Positions 44,267 through 53,110 of a stretch of DNA of 64,000 nt are shown here, piece by piece. The translations under genes were made by a program, and so were the position numbers. Each line of letters begins with the position of its first letter. Position 1 is the stretch's first letter. This DNA comes from JAAFHB01 sp963675995 (GTDB lineage Bacteria; Bacteroidota; Bacteroidia; Bacteroidales; Prolixibacteraceae), in the NCBI GenBank assembly GCA_963675995.2, contig CAXXIY010000001.1, positions 620,001 to 684,000 on the forward strand, given 5' to 3'. The notes below the pieces were generated by a model. That model did not search any database, was not told where the DNA came from, and saw only the letters and a program-made list of their open reading frames with translations.

Positions 44267-45148
44267 ATGAGCAGTGCAAAAATATCCATACGTTTTTTTG
44301 ACGACCGAGAAGTGCGAGCCGTTTGGGACGAGCAAAATGCCAAGTGGTGGTTTAGCGTGTTGGATATTGTAGCTGTGCTTACTGCTCAAGACGACTACTC
44401 CAAAACCCGTAACTATTGGAAGTATCTTAAGGTCAAATTAAAAAAAGAAAACAGCGAGTTGGCTAGTGCCACTACCCAACTGAAACTCATAGCAAGTGAT
44501 GGTAAACGGTATTCAACTGATATGTTAGATTACAATGGCATCATTGCTTTAGGCAAGGAGTTTCCAAGCAAAAAGGCAAACCGATTTATAGAATGGTTTA
44601 CATTCAGCGATGAAACGATAGACGGAAAAAGCAAAACAAAAGCGTATGCCTTGTTCGAGAGTTCATTTATCAACAATATAGAAGTTGGCACAACCAAAGG
44701 TTTGCAACAAATACACGCATATTTATTTGGCGGACTGTACGATTTCGCAGGGCAAATCAGACAAAAGAATATGTCAAAAGGAGGTTTTCAATTTGCCGTA
44801 TCACTCTTTTTAGGCGACACATTAAAGAAAATAGAAGCAATGCCTGAAACCACATTTGACGAAATCGTTGATAAATATGTAGAGATGAACATTGCACACC
44901 CTTTTATGGAGGGCAACGGGAGAAGCGCCAGAATCTGGTTGGATTTGATACTGAAAAAACGCATCGAAAAATGCGTGAATTGGAGTAAAATAAGTAAGCG
45001 AGATTACATGAATGCAATGATGCTAAGCCCAACAAAAAGTAGTGTTTTAAAAACACTATTGAAAAATGCGCTCACCTCCAAAATAAACGACCGCGAAATG
45101 TTTATGAAAGGTATTGACTACTCATATTACTACGAAGAAAACGACTAA
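44267..45148 (+). CDS. Cassette 9 BroN-Fic fusion protein
   Basis: 293 residues. The N-terminal ~105 residues are Bro-N/antirepressor-like (REVRAVWDEQNAKWWFSVLD, NYWKYLKVKLKKENSEL). The C-terminal Fic domain has AYLFGGLYDFAGQIRQKNMS and the intact active-site loop HPFMEGNGRSARIW with His211. Fic enzymes usually transfer AMP to proteins. No inhibitory (S/T)xxxE(G/N) helix is obvious to me, and no separate antitoxin gene is adjacent. Domain order and the cassette setting are notable. Product could act as a toxin, defence effector or regulator. Confidence 0.88.
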   Translation: MSSAKISIRFFDDREVRAVWDEQNAKWWFSVLDIVAVLTAQDDYSKTRNYWKYLKVKLKKENSELASATTQLKLIASDGKRYSTDMLDYNGIIALGKEFPSKKANRFIEWFTFSDETIDGKSKTKAYALFESSFINNIEVGTTKGLQQIHAYLFGGLYDFAGQIRQKNMSKGGFQFAVSLFLGDTLKKIEAMPETTFDEIVDKYVEMNIAHPFMEGNGRSARIWLDLILKKRIEKCVNWSKISKRDYMNAMMLSPTKSSVLKTLLKNALTSKINDREMFMKGIDYSYYYEEND

Positions 45149-45183
45149 AGGAAAACGACGGAATAAAAACAACGAACCGCCAA

Positions 45184-45450
45184 TCGAGTAGACCGCCCCA
45201 AGGTGTAAACACCTCAGGGATAGCTTCTCTCACCTTTGTACGTACTGTTCTCGTATACGGCGGTTCATTCAGATGTGGAGCAATTTTCTCGTAGTATGAC
45301 AGCAACGCTTCATAACCCCTCTTCCACAACCGTTCCAAAGTAATGGTAGTGACAAAAATTGGGCTTTGGGTGCTACCCATTCTCCCATTCGGGTTCTGCT
45401 CCATTGATAATCATGATCCAGGTCAACGCCCAATTGAATCAGGTTCTTCC
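45184..45450 (-). pseudogene. Second group II intron 3' remnant
   Basis: About 75-80% similar by eye to 43318-43600. The minus strand reads NLIQLGVDLDHDYQWSRTRM, then after a shift QSPIFVTTITLERLWKRGYE and YYEKIAPHLNEPPYTRTVR, followed by the domain V-type hairpin and GTCTACTCGA at the junction with AACCGCCAA. The same junction position within R'' is used as in cassette 8. Confidence 0.75.
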
Positions 45451-45664
45451 TTCAGTGCATCCTTCACGAGAAACCACCTTGCCACTTGCTAATACTTCTG
45501 AGCGTTACCTCAGTTTATAAGAGACTTACACCCTCCGGGAAAATACACGTGCTGGAAATTTTCTTTTCTACCCAAAGAATTGTATTTTGAAGTTTTTCAA
45601 GAGCTGACAACGCGTTCGTGCTGCTTATGCAGAGCGCACACATAAACTGGGCAATACGCCTGAT

Positions 45665-45893
45665 GTGGTATTGTAATGTACTTTTGCTTTGTCCACGAAT
45701 AGTAACCTGTTGATCCGGTTTACGGACAACGCTTACAAAATCTGCAATATGCACAACGGCCTGCTCAACAATAGTAAAATCCGATGTCTTTCTTACAAAA
45801 TAGAAATTTTATGGTGAATAATTCCTGAGATTAGAAAAAATCGGGTAGTTTTTAAACAGTTATCCGCATAGGCGGATTTAGTTCACAAGCCCC
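45665..45893 (-). pseudogene. Tyrosine recombinase N-terminal fragment, degenerate
   Basis: The minus strand reads HIADFVSVVRKPDQQVTIRG then KSTLQYHIRRIAQF, like the SAM-like N-terminal domain of Bacteroidota integrases linked to IS91-type elements. No catalytic part follows. Homologous to 37502-37686. Confidence 0.6.
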
Positions 45894-46111
45894 AGCTTCT
45901 AATAAAATTTTAAGAGAAGGAACCCCTAAGGCAGTTCGTTAAACACTGTGATACTTCGGCTACGAACAGTAACAGAAATTCAGTCTATTATCAATTCTGA
46001 AAATTAAATATTATCTTTGTTTAAACTTAATTTATTTCCCCGTAGTTTTTACGCCAGAGTACCACTATTTTTCTTTCTCAAACTAGTTATAATCTTTAAA
46101 AAGAGGCTGCT

Positions 46112-48637
46112 ATGAAAAGAAAATTCCACCATCTTTTACTCTTATTGTTCGTCACTGCTGTTGTATCCGGAAGGCTTGAAGCCCAAAATCCATGGAAAAA
46201 GGTAACGATTACAGTTACCGATGCAGTTACAAACAAACCCGTTGAAAGTGCCGAGGTTATGTTTAAAACACTGTTTATTAAAACCAGGAAGCAAACCAAC
46301 TCGGAAGGGAAAGCCGTTTTTGATATGCTGCTGACCACTGAATCGCTGAACATGAACTACACGGTAACCTGCCCGCCCGGAGTAAAAACCTATAAGGTCT
46401 ATACAGGTACCATTTCGCTCGTTAGATCTAAAGATGTTTTCGAATTTTCGGCTCCGGTTCAATCCAACTCGAGGATGATAAGTTTCAGGATCTCGGATGA
46501 CAAACGACAGCCCATGTCGGATGCCACGGTAACCTTAAACGATGATAACGGCCATGAAGCCAAGGCCAGGACCGATGCAGGCGGAAACGCCAATTTTGAT
46601 ATTCAGCCGGATACTCAATTTAAAAATGCGATGATCACCGTGGCAAAGGAGGGATTCAAGAACTATTCTGTTCCCGTCGAAATCAACAATCAAACGTCAC
46701 AGGTATCGGTAGTGGCTCCTCTGGCAACGAATACAATTGTTGTTGGCAGTGAGCCGACAAAGCCAATAGAAAAGCCCGAGCTTCCCGGCCCGACAAGAAA
46801 CGTTACGATTTCGAGCATGCCACCCGGGTATTCACCTACGCCAATCCCTGTTCCACTGTGGGGACCTTATACTCCTGCATGTGATGCTAACCCGCTGGCG
46901 AGTGTCCCAGTCTATACTTCACTCGCTGTAGAGGACGAAAAGACGCTGCTGGATAAAATAAATTCGTCGTGTATTGGCGCTGCCGGTGAAGCGGTAGACG
47001 CCCTTGTGGACCTGACTGAGAATATTGGGAATGTAAGTACCAAATTATCTGCAGTATGGGACCAGGCTTTCCAGGTCAGGGATGCAAAACAACTGGAACA
47101 GGTCGCGCAAAACATCGACAAATTAACCAATAGCACAAAAAAAATAGTGACAGAAGATTATGAGAAAACGAAAAAATCTGTCGACGATGCTGTTGAAAAA
47201 ACCCAGAAGTTGTATGAAAAGATGAAATCTCTTGCTGCCGGCCCTGAGATGTATGCAATCAACTGCATCTGGGATGGCTTTAAGGATTATGCTGTCCCGG
47301 AGCCATTGCTCAAACTAAAAAGCTCGACAGCAGCTTTTGGGAAAGCCCAGACTGCCATGCAGGAGAAAATGGAAGCGATTAAAAAGAGGGTCGAATCGGG
47401 CACACCGCTGGCCTATTCCGATAAGGAGTTGTTTACAAACTGGAAAGAAGTTACCGAAAATGTTGATAAGACAACCAGTGGACTCAACCTCGTTTATTCC
47501 TATATCAGCGACCCGATAAAAATACTTCCTTACGAAACACAGGTAAACCTCGCCATCAGCACTGCTGAAACGATGATCGGTAAGTTAATGACCGACTGCC
47601 AGATAAGGGAGGTGAATAGGCAGATCAGGCAGGGGATTGCTGCCGGGCAATCACTGCTTTCAGCTGCCAGAAAACGTGCAGCACAGATGAAAAAAGGCGA
47701 AAGTAAATGGCGTGAGATCATCAATGATTTTGTGTTTAAGAATTTTACTCCTGAAAACCGGGGATGGGAACATTTTCAACCCAATGATGTCCGTTTGCTA
47801 ATGCTGCCGCAGAATGAATATAATACCTTCGTGAAATACCATAACGAGGGAATTGATGCGGAGAAAGAAGCAATCCGATTGGAGGAACCACTTAAGAAAC
47901 TGGGAGCGCTGTGTGCTAAAATCCAGCCCATGGCTGCCATCTTAAATGAGCGTGTAAACAAATACGAGGCATTATACACCAAAGGGCTGATAGCGCTTGA
48001 TGCCTGCAAATTGGAAGATGCCAGGGAGTATGCAAAGCAACTTCAGACGTTGGAAAACAGCGAGTGCGGTCATTTTTTCCCGAAGCCTTTCGGAAAGACC
48101 AAGAGCGAAGAATTGAGTGCAAAAATATTTGATTCAAAAAAATCGGGAAAATGTGTCGAGATTGTTCCACTTGGCGCCTATGTGCTTACAAAAACAGAAC
48201 TAACCAATTCAAACGATTGGTTGAAAATCGACGAGAAATCACTTCAGTCATTTAGCAGTGACGATAAAAACAATAAATTTCCGTGTGCTTCTTTTACGTT
48301 ACTCACTCCTATTCCTTCAACATTAGTTCCAGGGAAAAGCATTAAAATTGATATTTCGGGATCATGCCTGCATGAAAAAACCTTTTTTACCTTTCATCCC
48401 TACCTATACCTGAAAGGGGAAAATATGGGTAATAGTTTTAGCTTTGACTCAGGCAATTCCAAAACCAGTGTCGGACGTGACCCAATTGATAAACATTTTG
48501 TCGCTTCGGCAACAGGCACAATGGAATTAAATATACCAAAAGATGGAGATAATAAAATAGTGATTTGTCTGCGCATCAACTGGAGCGAAGAAGGAAGTAC
48601 CTATTATTGGGCTGATTACTATTTCGAGAAAAAATAA
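46112..48637 (+). CDS. Large secreted protein with two Ig-like/CNA-B-like domains and a coiled coil
   Basis: 841 residues with a signal peptide (about 1-24). Two beta domains of the carboxypeptidase-regulatory/CNA-B type follow: ITVTDAVTNKPVESAEVMFK (about 30-110) and ISDDKRQPMSDATVTLNDDN (about 122-205). A Pro-rich linker (about 215-255) leads to a long helical, Lys/Glu-rich section (about 270-640), then a beta-rich C-terminal domain. No enzymatic motif seen. Probably periplasmic or surface located; role unknown. First gene past the cassette array, with a DUF3795 gene 20 bp downstream, perhaps co-transcribed. Confidence 0.75.
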   Translation: MKRKFHHLLLLLFVTAVVSGRLEAQNPWKKVTITVTDAVTNKPVESAEVMFKTLFIKTRKQTNSEGKAVFDMLLTTESLNMNYTVTCPPGVKTYKVYTGTISLVRSKDVFEFSAPVQSNSRMISFRISDDKRQPMSDATVTLNDDNGHEAKARTDAGGNANFDIQPDTQFKNAMITVAKEGFKNYSVPVEINNQTSQVSVVAPLATNTIVVGSEPTKPIEKPELPGPTRNVTISSMPPGYSPTPIPVPLWGPYTPACDANPLASVPVYTSLAVEDEKTLLDKINSSCIGAAGEAVDALVDLTENIGNVSTKLSAVWDQAFQVRDAKQLEQVAQNIDKLTNSTKKIVTEDYEKTKKSVDDAVEKTQKLYEKMKSLAAGPEMYAINCIWDGFKDYAVPEPLLKLKSSTAAFGKAQTAMQEKMEAIKKRVESGTPLAYSDKELFTNWKEVTENVDKTTSGLNLVYSYISDPIKILPYETQVNLAISTAETMIGKLMTDCQIREVNRQIRQGIAAGQSLLSAARKRAAQMKKGESKWREIINDFVFKNFTPENRGWEHFQPNDVRLLMLPQNEYNTFVKYHNEGIDAEKEAIRLEEPLKKLGALCAKIQPMAAILNERVNKYEALYTKGLIALDACKLEDAREYAKQLQTLENSECGHFFPKPFGKTKSEELSAKIFDSKKSGKCVEIVPLGAYVLTKTELTNSNDWLKIDEKSLQSFSSDDKNNKFPCASFTLLTPIPSTLVPGKSIKIDISGSCLHEKTFFTFHPYLYLKGENMGNSFSFDSGNSKTSVGRDPIDKHFVASATGTMELNIPKDGDNKIVICLRINWSEEGSTYYWADYYFEKK

Positions 48638-48657
48638 CCCTTAAAAATTAAATTATT

Positions 48658-48996
48658 ATGGAAAAACTGATTGCCTGTTGTGGTTTGGATTGTGCTACTT
48701 GCGATGCAAGATTAGCCACAGTAATGAATGATAATGAATTGCGCGCCAAAACAGCCGAAGCATGGCGTGTTCAATTCAATGCGCCATCGATCTCAACTGA
48801 AATGATCAATTGTACCGGGTGCAGAGAGGCTGGTGTTAAATTTGAACATTGCTCACAATGCGAAATAAGGAATTGCGTGATATCGAAAGGGTTTAAAACC
48901 TGTGCCGATTGCGACCAATTGGAAAGTTGCTCAATAGTAGGAAATATTCACAAATATGTTCCTGATGCGCTAGAAAATCTTAAATCCCTGAATTAG
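48658..48996 (+). CDS. DUF3795 cysteine-rich protein
   Basis: 112 residues with the DUF3795 pattern: IACCGLDCATCDA at the N-terminus, then INCTGCRE, CSQCEIRNCV and CADCDQLESC. The many Cys pairs suggest zinc or Fe-S binding. The biochemical role of the family is not established. Cytoplasmic; follows the large secreted protein gene by 20 bp. Confidence 0.85.
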   Translation: MEKLIACCGLDCATCDARLATVMNDNELRAKTAEAWRVQFNAPSISTEMINCTGCREAGVKFEHCSQCEIRNCVISKGFKTCADCDQLESCSIVGNIHKYVPDALENLKSLN

Positions 48997-49102
48997 TAGC
49001 TGTTCGTAATATTTTCACCGGGATTTTGGAATACAGGATTATTTAACAATACATTTCTGTATTTTTGCTTCTAATGTAAATCGTCCAAAATTAAATTCCA
49101 AA

Positions 49103-51505
49103 ATGAATTCTGCATCCTACATTTTCAACAGAAGAGTTAAGCAGTCATGCCTGGTCGTTTCTCTCTTTTTTACGCTGATCAGCAATTCGGCAATTGCCCA
49201 GGTAAAGTATAATGCCGCAAACGAACTTAAGGAGGCAAAGATGGGGGTTGAGCGGGTGGCAAGATATTATATTCCGGCTTATTCATCAAGGGCGGGAAGC
49301 AACAGCGAAGTACGATGGGTACAAATCGACCTGGGACAATCAAAAAAAATTGACGGAATTAAATTATTGCCGGGTGCCCAGGGATGGGGACCTGCATCAG
49401 GAGGATTTCCTTCACACTTTAAACTTGAAGTTTCTGATGATTTGGACTTCAAGCACTCCGTCATGTATGAAGACTGGACCCTCAAGGGGGAATTTCCCAA
49501 TCCGGATGATATGGTAATTACCTTTGCCTCAAAAGAGGTCAGCGGCAGATATGTCCGGTTAACCGCGACCAGTCTCAGGGACAATAAGCTGGCAATGACC
49601 AAAATCATTGTCCTCTCTGACGGGAAGGATATTGCCGAGGGATGCCCGGCAACGGAATCAAATCCAGGGAAAGACTCTCATATAGAATTAATAACCCGTG
49701 CACCTCGTCCACAGGGGGAATATGTGGTGACCAATAATCCGGGTAATGTAATGCCCATTGAAACATGGAAACCCGTTTCGTACAAAGCTCAGACGCCAAT
49801 GGGTGGAGTACAACTGGGTGAAGGGCTGTTTAAAACAACCATGGACAACAACATCAGTTACCTCCTGAACTCGTTTACCTTCGATCAGCTGGTTCGCAAT
49901 TTCCGTGTCAAGGGTGGGTTTCCTGTGGAGCCCCTTGAGGATCGGTTTAAAAATATGTGGTTTCAGATTCTTCCCGGTTCTGAAGCAGCCCGTTTTCTCA
50001 CAGGCGCCGGTAATACGTTGCGATGGACAGAAAATGCCGGTTTGCGTAAAGAAATGAATGACATTGTAGATGTGATCGACCAGTGTAAGGAGCCCGATGG
50101 CTATCTGATGGCTTTCCCGAAACACACAATGTTCGACCATGAGAATGGCGCTTACACAAGGTCATGGGTATCGCAAGGACTGATAGAAGCAGGATATGCC
50201 GGGAACAAAAAGGCATTTCCATTGCTGCGCGGATTTTACGACTGGTTCGATAATTGCGAGTATCTTCCTGAGATGTTGCGCCGTGTCAGACAGGGGACAC
50301 AGGGAATTATCCCAATCACAAGAACCTATTTTACCCCTGTAGGAAAACCAAAAGATATTCAGGTAGTGCAGCAGTATTTCCAGGAAAATTTCTGGATGGA
50401 ACAGATGGCCAACCGTGATCCAAAAGCAATCTGGCTATATCCATATGACCGTCCTCATAATTATCTGGTTACAGGAATCGAACCCTACCTTGATTTGTAT
50501 CGGGCAACAGGAGCTAAAAAATACCTGGACGCCGCATTGGGAGCATGGGATTTATATCACGACAACTGGGAACATATCGGAGGTTCACTGGCCATCAACG
50601 AGGGGACCTTTCTCTATGAACCTAAATCGTATTATTTAAGGCGTGAGACCGGCGAGTTATGTGGAAATTCCTTTTGGATAAAGCTGAATCAACGTTTTCA
50701 TTTGCTCTACCCTACTGAAGAAAAATATGTTAACGAAATTGAGAAATCCATCTATAACGTTGCGATAGCTAACCAGTACGGACCTGAGGGAATTCGTTAT
50801 TTTGCAAAACTGGTCGACCGGAAATATGGTGATCATTCTCCCAATTCCCACCATTGCATGAATACCTGTTGCGAAGGGCAGGGAACCAGGGTGTTCGGCT
50901 CACTCCCGGAATACATCTATTCCGTTGCTGAAGATGGTATTTATATTGACCTGTTTGCTGCTTCTGAGATAAAATATAAGACCAAAAATCAGTCTGTAAG
51001 CCTAAAAATGAGCACTCAGTTTCCATATGATGCCAAAGTGAAAATCCAAATGGGGATAGAACAATCCCAGCAAAATAAGATCCGGATACGTATCCCGGCC
51101 TGGGCTTCGGAGGATATGCCCATAGTTGTTAATGAAAGCGAAGTGGGCAGAGGAAAGCCCGGGACCTATTTCGTTATTGACAGAAAATGGAAAAACGGAG
51201 ATGTGATTTCGTTTACATTGCCAATGGATTTCAGGGTTACAAAATATACAGGACTTGAAAAGGGGTTTGAAGAAAATCACTATGCAGTCGAATACGGACC
51301 GATTTTGATGGCAATGGTTGGGGTGAAAGCAAAGAAGTTTGACATCGGAGTAAAAGCTACAGATGAAAGCATTAAGAAGATGTTAAAACCTGTTCCTGGA
51401 AAACCTTTGCATTTCTCAATTGACGGAAACAGTGAGTTTGAATACTGGCCTTACTTTGAGATACAGGAAGAGCCGTTCTCCTGTTTTCCGGAATATTTCA
51501 GGTAA
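49103..51505 (+). CDS. GH127-type (DUF1680) beta-L-arabinofuranosidase with N-terminal discoidin-like domain
   Basis: 800 residues: signal peptide (about 1-32), then an F5/8-type (discoidin-like) beta domain (about 40-175; VRWVQIDLGQSKKIDGIKLL). The DUF1680 alpha/alpha barrel starts near residue 230. The zinc/cysteine active site of GH127 is conserved: Glu518 and Cys520 in TGELCG, and Cys589-Cys590 in NTCCEGQG, one of them the expected nucleophile. Family members release beta-L-arabinofuranose, but relatives have other specificities. Own -7 motif TATTTTTG at 49060-49067. Probably serves plant or algal glycan use with the other glycosidase genes. Confidence 0.85.
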   Translation: MNSASYIFNRRVKQSCLVVSLFFTLISNSAIAQVKYNAANELKEAKMGVERVARYYIPAYSSRAGSNSEVRWVQIDLGQSKKIDGIKLLPGAQGWGPASGGFPSHFKLEVSDDLDFKHSVMYEDWTLKGEFPNPDDMVITFASKEVSGRYVRLTATSLRDNKLAMTKIIVLSDGKDIAEGCPATESNPGKDSHIELITRAPRPQGEYVVTNNPGNVMPIETWKPVSYKAQTPMGGVQLGEGLFKTTMDNNISYLLNSFTFDQLVRNFRVKGGFPVEPLEDRFKNMWFQILPGSEAARFLTGAGNTLRWTENAGLRKEMNDIVDVIDQCKEPDGYLMAFPKHTMFDHENGAYTRSWVSQGLIEAGYAGNKKAFPLLRGFYDWFDNCEYLPEMLRRVRQGTQGIIPITRTYFTPVGKPKDIQVVQQYFQENFWMEQMANRDPKAIWLYPYDRPHNYLVTGIEPYLDLYRATGAKKYLDAALGAWDLYHDNWEHIGGSLAINEGTFLYEPKSYYLRRETGELCGNSFWIKLNQRFHLLYPTEEKYVNEIEKSIYNVAIANQYGPEGIRYFAKLVDRKYGDHSPNSHHCMNTCCEGQGTRVFGSLPEYIYSVAEDGIYIDLFAASEIKYKTKNQSVSLKMSTQFPYDAKVKIQMGIEQSQQNKIRIRIPAWASEDMPIVVNESEVGRGKPGTYFVIDRKWKNGDVISFTLPMDFRVTKYTGLEKGFEENHYAVEYGPILMAMVGVKAKKFDIGVKATDESIKKMLKPVPGKPLHFSIDGNSEFEYWPYFEIQEEPFSCFPEYFR

Positions 51506-51553
51506 AAGAAATATCGTAATTACTGAATTTTTGTTCAACCTTAAAACATTTAA

Positions 51554-52159
51554 ATGAATACTGCCCAGTCGTTGGATGGCTCAATAAAGTTCACTTGTCA
51601 CCTTACCAAAGAAAAGCTGATCATACCTCCAAATCTGTTCACGCCATTGAACTATTGGAGAAATGAGCTTTGGATCAAATCTTTGATTGGCGCTTATCCA
51701 GATGGTATCGGTTATGGAAATATCTCTATTCTAATTCCGGAAAGTGATCAGTTTTATATTTCAGGCACTTCAACCGGAGGAATTCCTGAACTCGATCAGG
51801 TTCATTACTCCCTTGTGGAGAGGTGTGACCTTTCACTGAATGCCCTTTGGTGCCGAGGCTTAGTAAAAGCTTCTGCTGAATCGATGAGTCATGGTGCAAT
51901 CTATTCGGCAAGCAAAGAAGTGGGCGCTGTTGTACATATCCACAATCGTCAACTCTGGGAGAAGTTAATTGACGTGCTTCCTACAACAGCCAAAGAGGTG
52001 GAATACGGCACACCTGAAATGGCATATGAAATTATTCGTATCATGGGACTTACTGAAACACAAATTAATAAAGTATTTGTGATGGGGGGACACGAAGAGG
52101 GAATTATCTCATTTGGAAGGACGATTGAGGAGGCTGCAAGAAGAATTCTTGCCCTTTAA
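51554..52159 (+). CDS. Class II aldolase/adducin-family protein
   Basis: 201 residues. Class II aldolase fold: GYGNISILIPESDQFYISG near the start (substrate loop), a basic-acid helix, VGAVVHIHNRQLW with the metal-binding HIH pair, and the C-terminal histidine in VFVMGGHEEGIISFG. Members cleave or dehydrate sugar phosphates. The next gene is an MTA-phosphorylase homologue (133 bp downstream, same strand), so a role in methylthioribose-phosphate or deoxyribose salvage is plausible (MtnB- or Ald2-like); this is inference from context. Confidence 0.8.
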   Translation: MNTAQSLDGSIKFTCHLTKEKLIIPPNLFTPLNYWRNELWIKSLIGAYPDGIGYGNISILIPESDQFYISGTSTGGIPELDQVHYSLVERCDLSLNALWCRGLVKASAESMSHGAIYSASKEVGAVVHIHNRQLWEKLIDVLPTTAKEVEYGTPEMAYEIIRIMGLTETQINKVFVMGGHEEGIISFGRTIEEAARRILAL

Positions 52160-52291
52160 AAGGATTAGAAGTCGCAAAATGGAACATGCAAAGTCTTTTA
52201 GAGTTATTTGTTATTGATCAAAAATAACCCTTAACCAGCCGTCAGCAGTCAGCTGCTTTAGAATGAACATAAAAACGCAATAAATATTGTC

Positions 52292-53038
52292 ATGCCTAAA
52301 ATCGCAATAATCGGAGGTTCAGGACTGGAGAATCCTGAAATAATGAAACACGCAGAACGTAAGGTATTAACAACACCTTATGGTGATCCAAGTTCCGATT
52401 TTATATGCGGAACCATTGAGGATGTGGAAGTGGTTTTGCTTTCGCGACACGGACGAGAACATACCATTCCCCCCTCACAAGTCAATAACAGGGCCAATCT
52501 ATTTGCAATCAAACAGCTGGAGTGTACCCACATTCTGGCATCTACCGCTTGTGGAAGTCTGCGGGAAAATATTGGGAGAGGCGATCTGGTGATTCCTGAT
52601 CAGTTTATCGATTTTACGCGACACCGGGCGGTGACATTTTTCGACGAGTTCAAACCCAATGAGATGAAACATACGCCAATGGCAGATCCTTTCAACGGCA
52701 GTCTTAGAGATAAACTGATGGTGGCAAGTCGTGAGCTCGATTTAAAGGTTCATCCCAATGGGTGTATCATAACCATTGAAGGACCCAGGTTCTCGACACG
52801 AGCCGAATCGAGGATGTTCCGGAGCTGGGGGGGCGATATGATCAATATGAGTACTGCCCCCGAGTGTATACTCGCCAATGAAATAGGAATTCCTTATGCT
52901 GCAATCGCAATGGCTACCGACTATGACAGCTGGAAAGACGATGGAACGACAGTAACATGGGAGGAAATACTAGAAGTCTTTGGCAAGAATGTACACAATG
53001 TGATCAATATTCTCCTTAAAGTAATTCCTATCGTTTAA
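52292..53038 (+). CDS. mtnP: S-methyl-5'-thioadenosine / purine nucleoside phosphorylase
   Basis: 248 residues of the PNP/MTAP family: KIAIIGGSGLENPEI at the N-terminus, LLSRHGREHTIPPSQVNNRA (phosphate-site His/Arg), ILASTACGSLRENIGRGDLV, ITIEGPRFSTRAESRMFRSW and NMSTAPECILANEIGIPYA. It phosphorolyses MTA (or a related purine nucleoside) to adenine plus ribose-1-phosphate analogue. The residues in NMSTAPE favour MTA-type specificity over inosine, as judged from the family. Likely linked to the preceding aldolase gene. Confidence 0.9.
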   Translation: MPKIAIIGGSGLENPEIMKHAERKVLTTPYGDPSSDFICGTIEDVEVVLLSRHGREHTIPPSQVNNRANLFAIKQLECTHILASTACGSLRENIGRGDLVIPDQFIDFTRHRAVTFFDEFKPNEMKHTPMADPFNGSLRDKLMVASRELDLKVHPNGCIITIEGPRFSTRAESRMFRSWGGDMINMSTAPECILANEIGIPYAAIAMATDYDSWKDDGTTVTWEEILEVFGKNVHNVINILLKVIPIV

Positions 53039-53110
53039 TTTTCAAAAATATTTTGGAAATCCGCGACAATTGATTAAAATTGCATTCCGAAATTCATCAC
53101 TGAAATTTCA

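Larger units (their letters stand above)
45149..46111. other. Decayed end of the cassette array, no intact gene
   Basis: Contains in order: the cassette 9 R'' half-site (AACCGCCAA, 45175-45183), a second group II intron 3' fragment, a short copy of the intron 5' tip (to about 45548), an about 65-bp stretch like the ends of the other repeat copies (followed at 45613 by GCGTTCG, not a clean core), and a minus-strand recombinase N-terminal fragment ending near 45893. The last 200 bp hold a -7 motif TATCTTTG (46012-46019) for the next gene. Confidence 0.6.

Noticed and set aside
45606..45625. GCGTTCG as a further cassette start core
   Set aside because: Position 11 is not A, no complementary cassette end was found downstream, and the preceding repeat is diverged; treated as decayed DNA.
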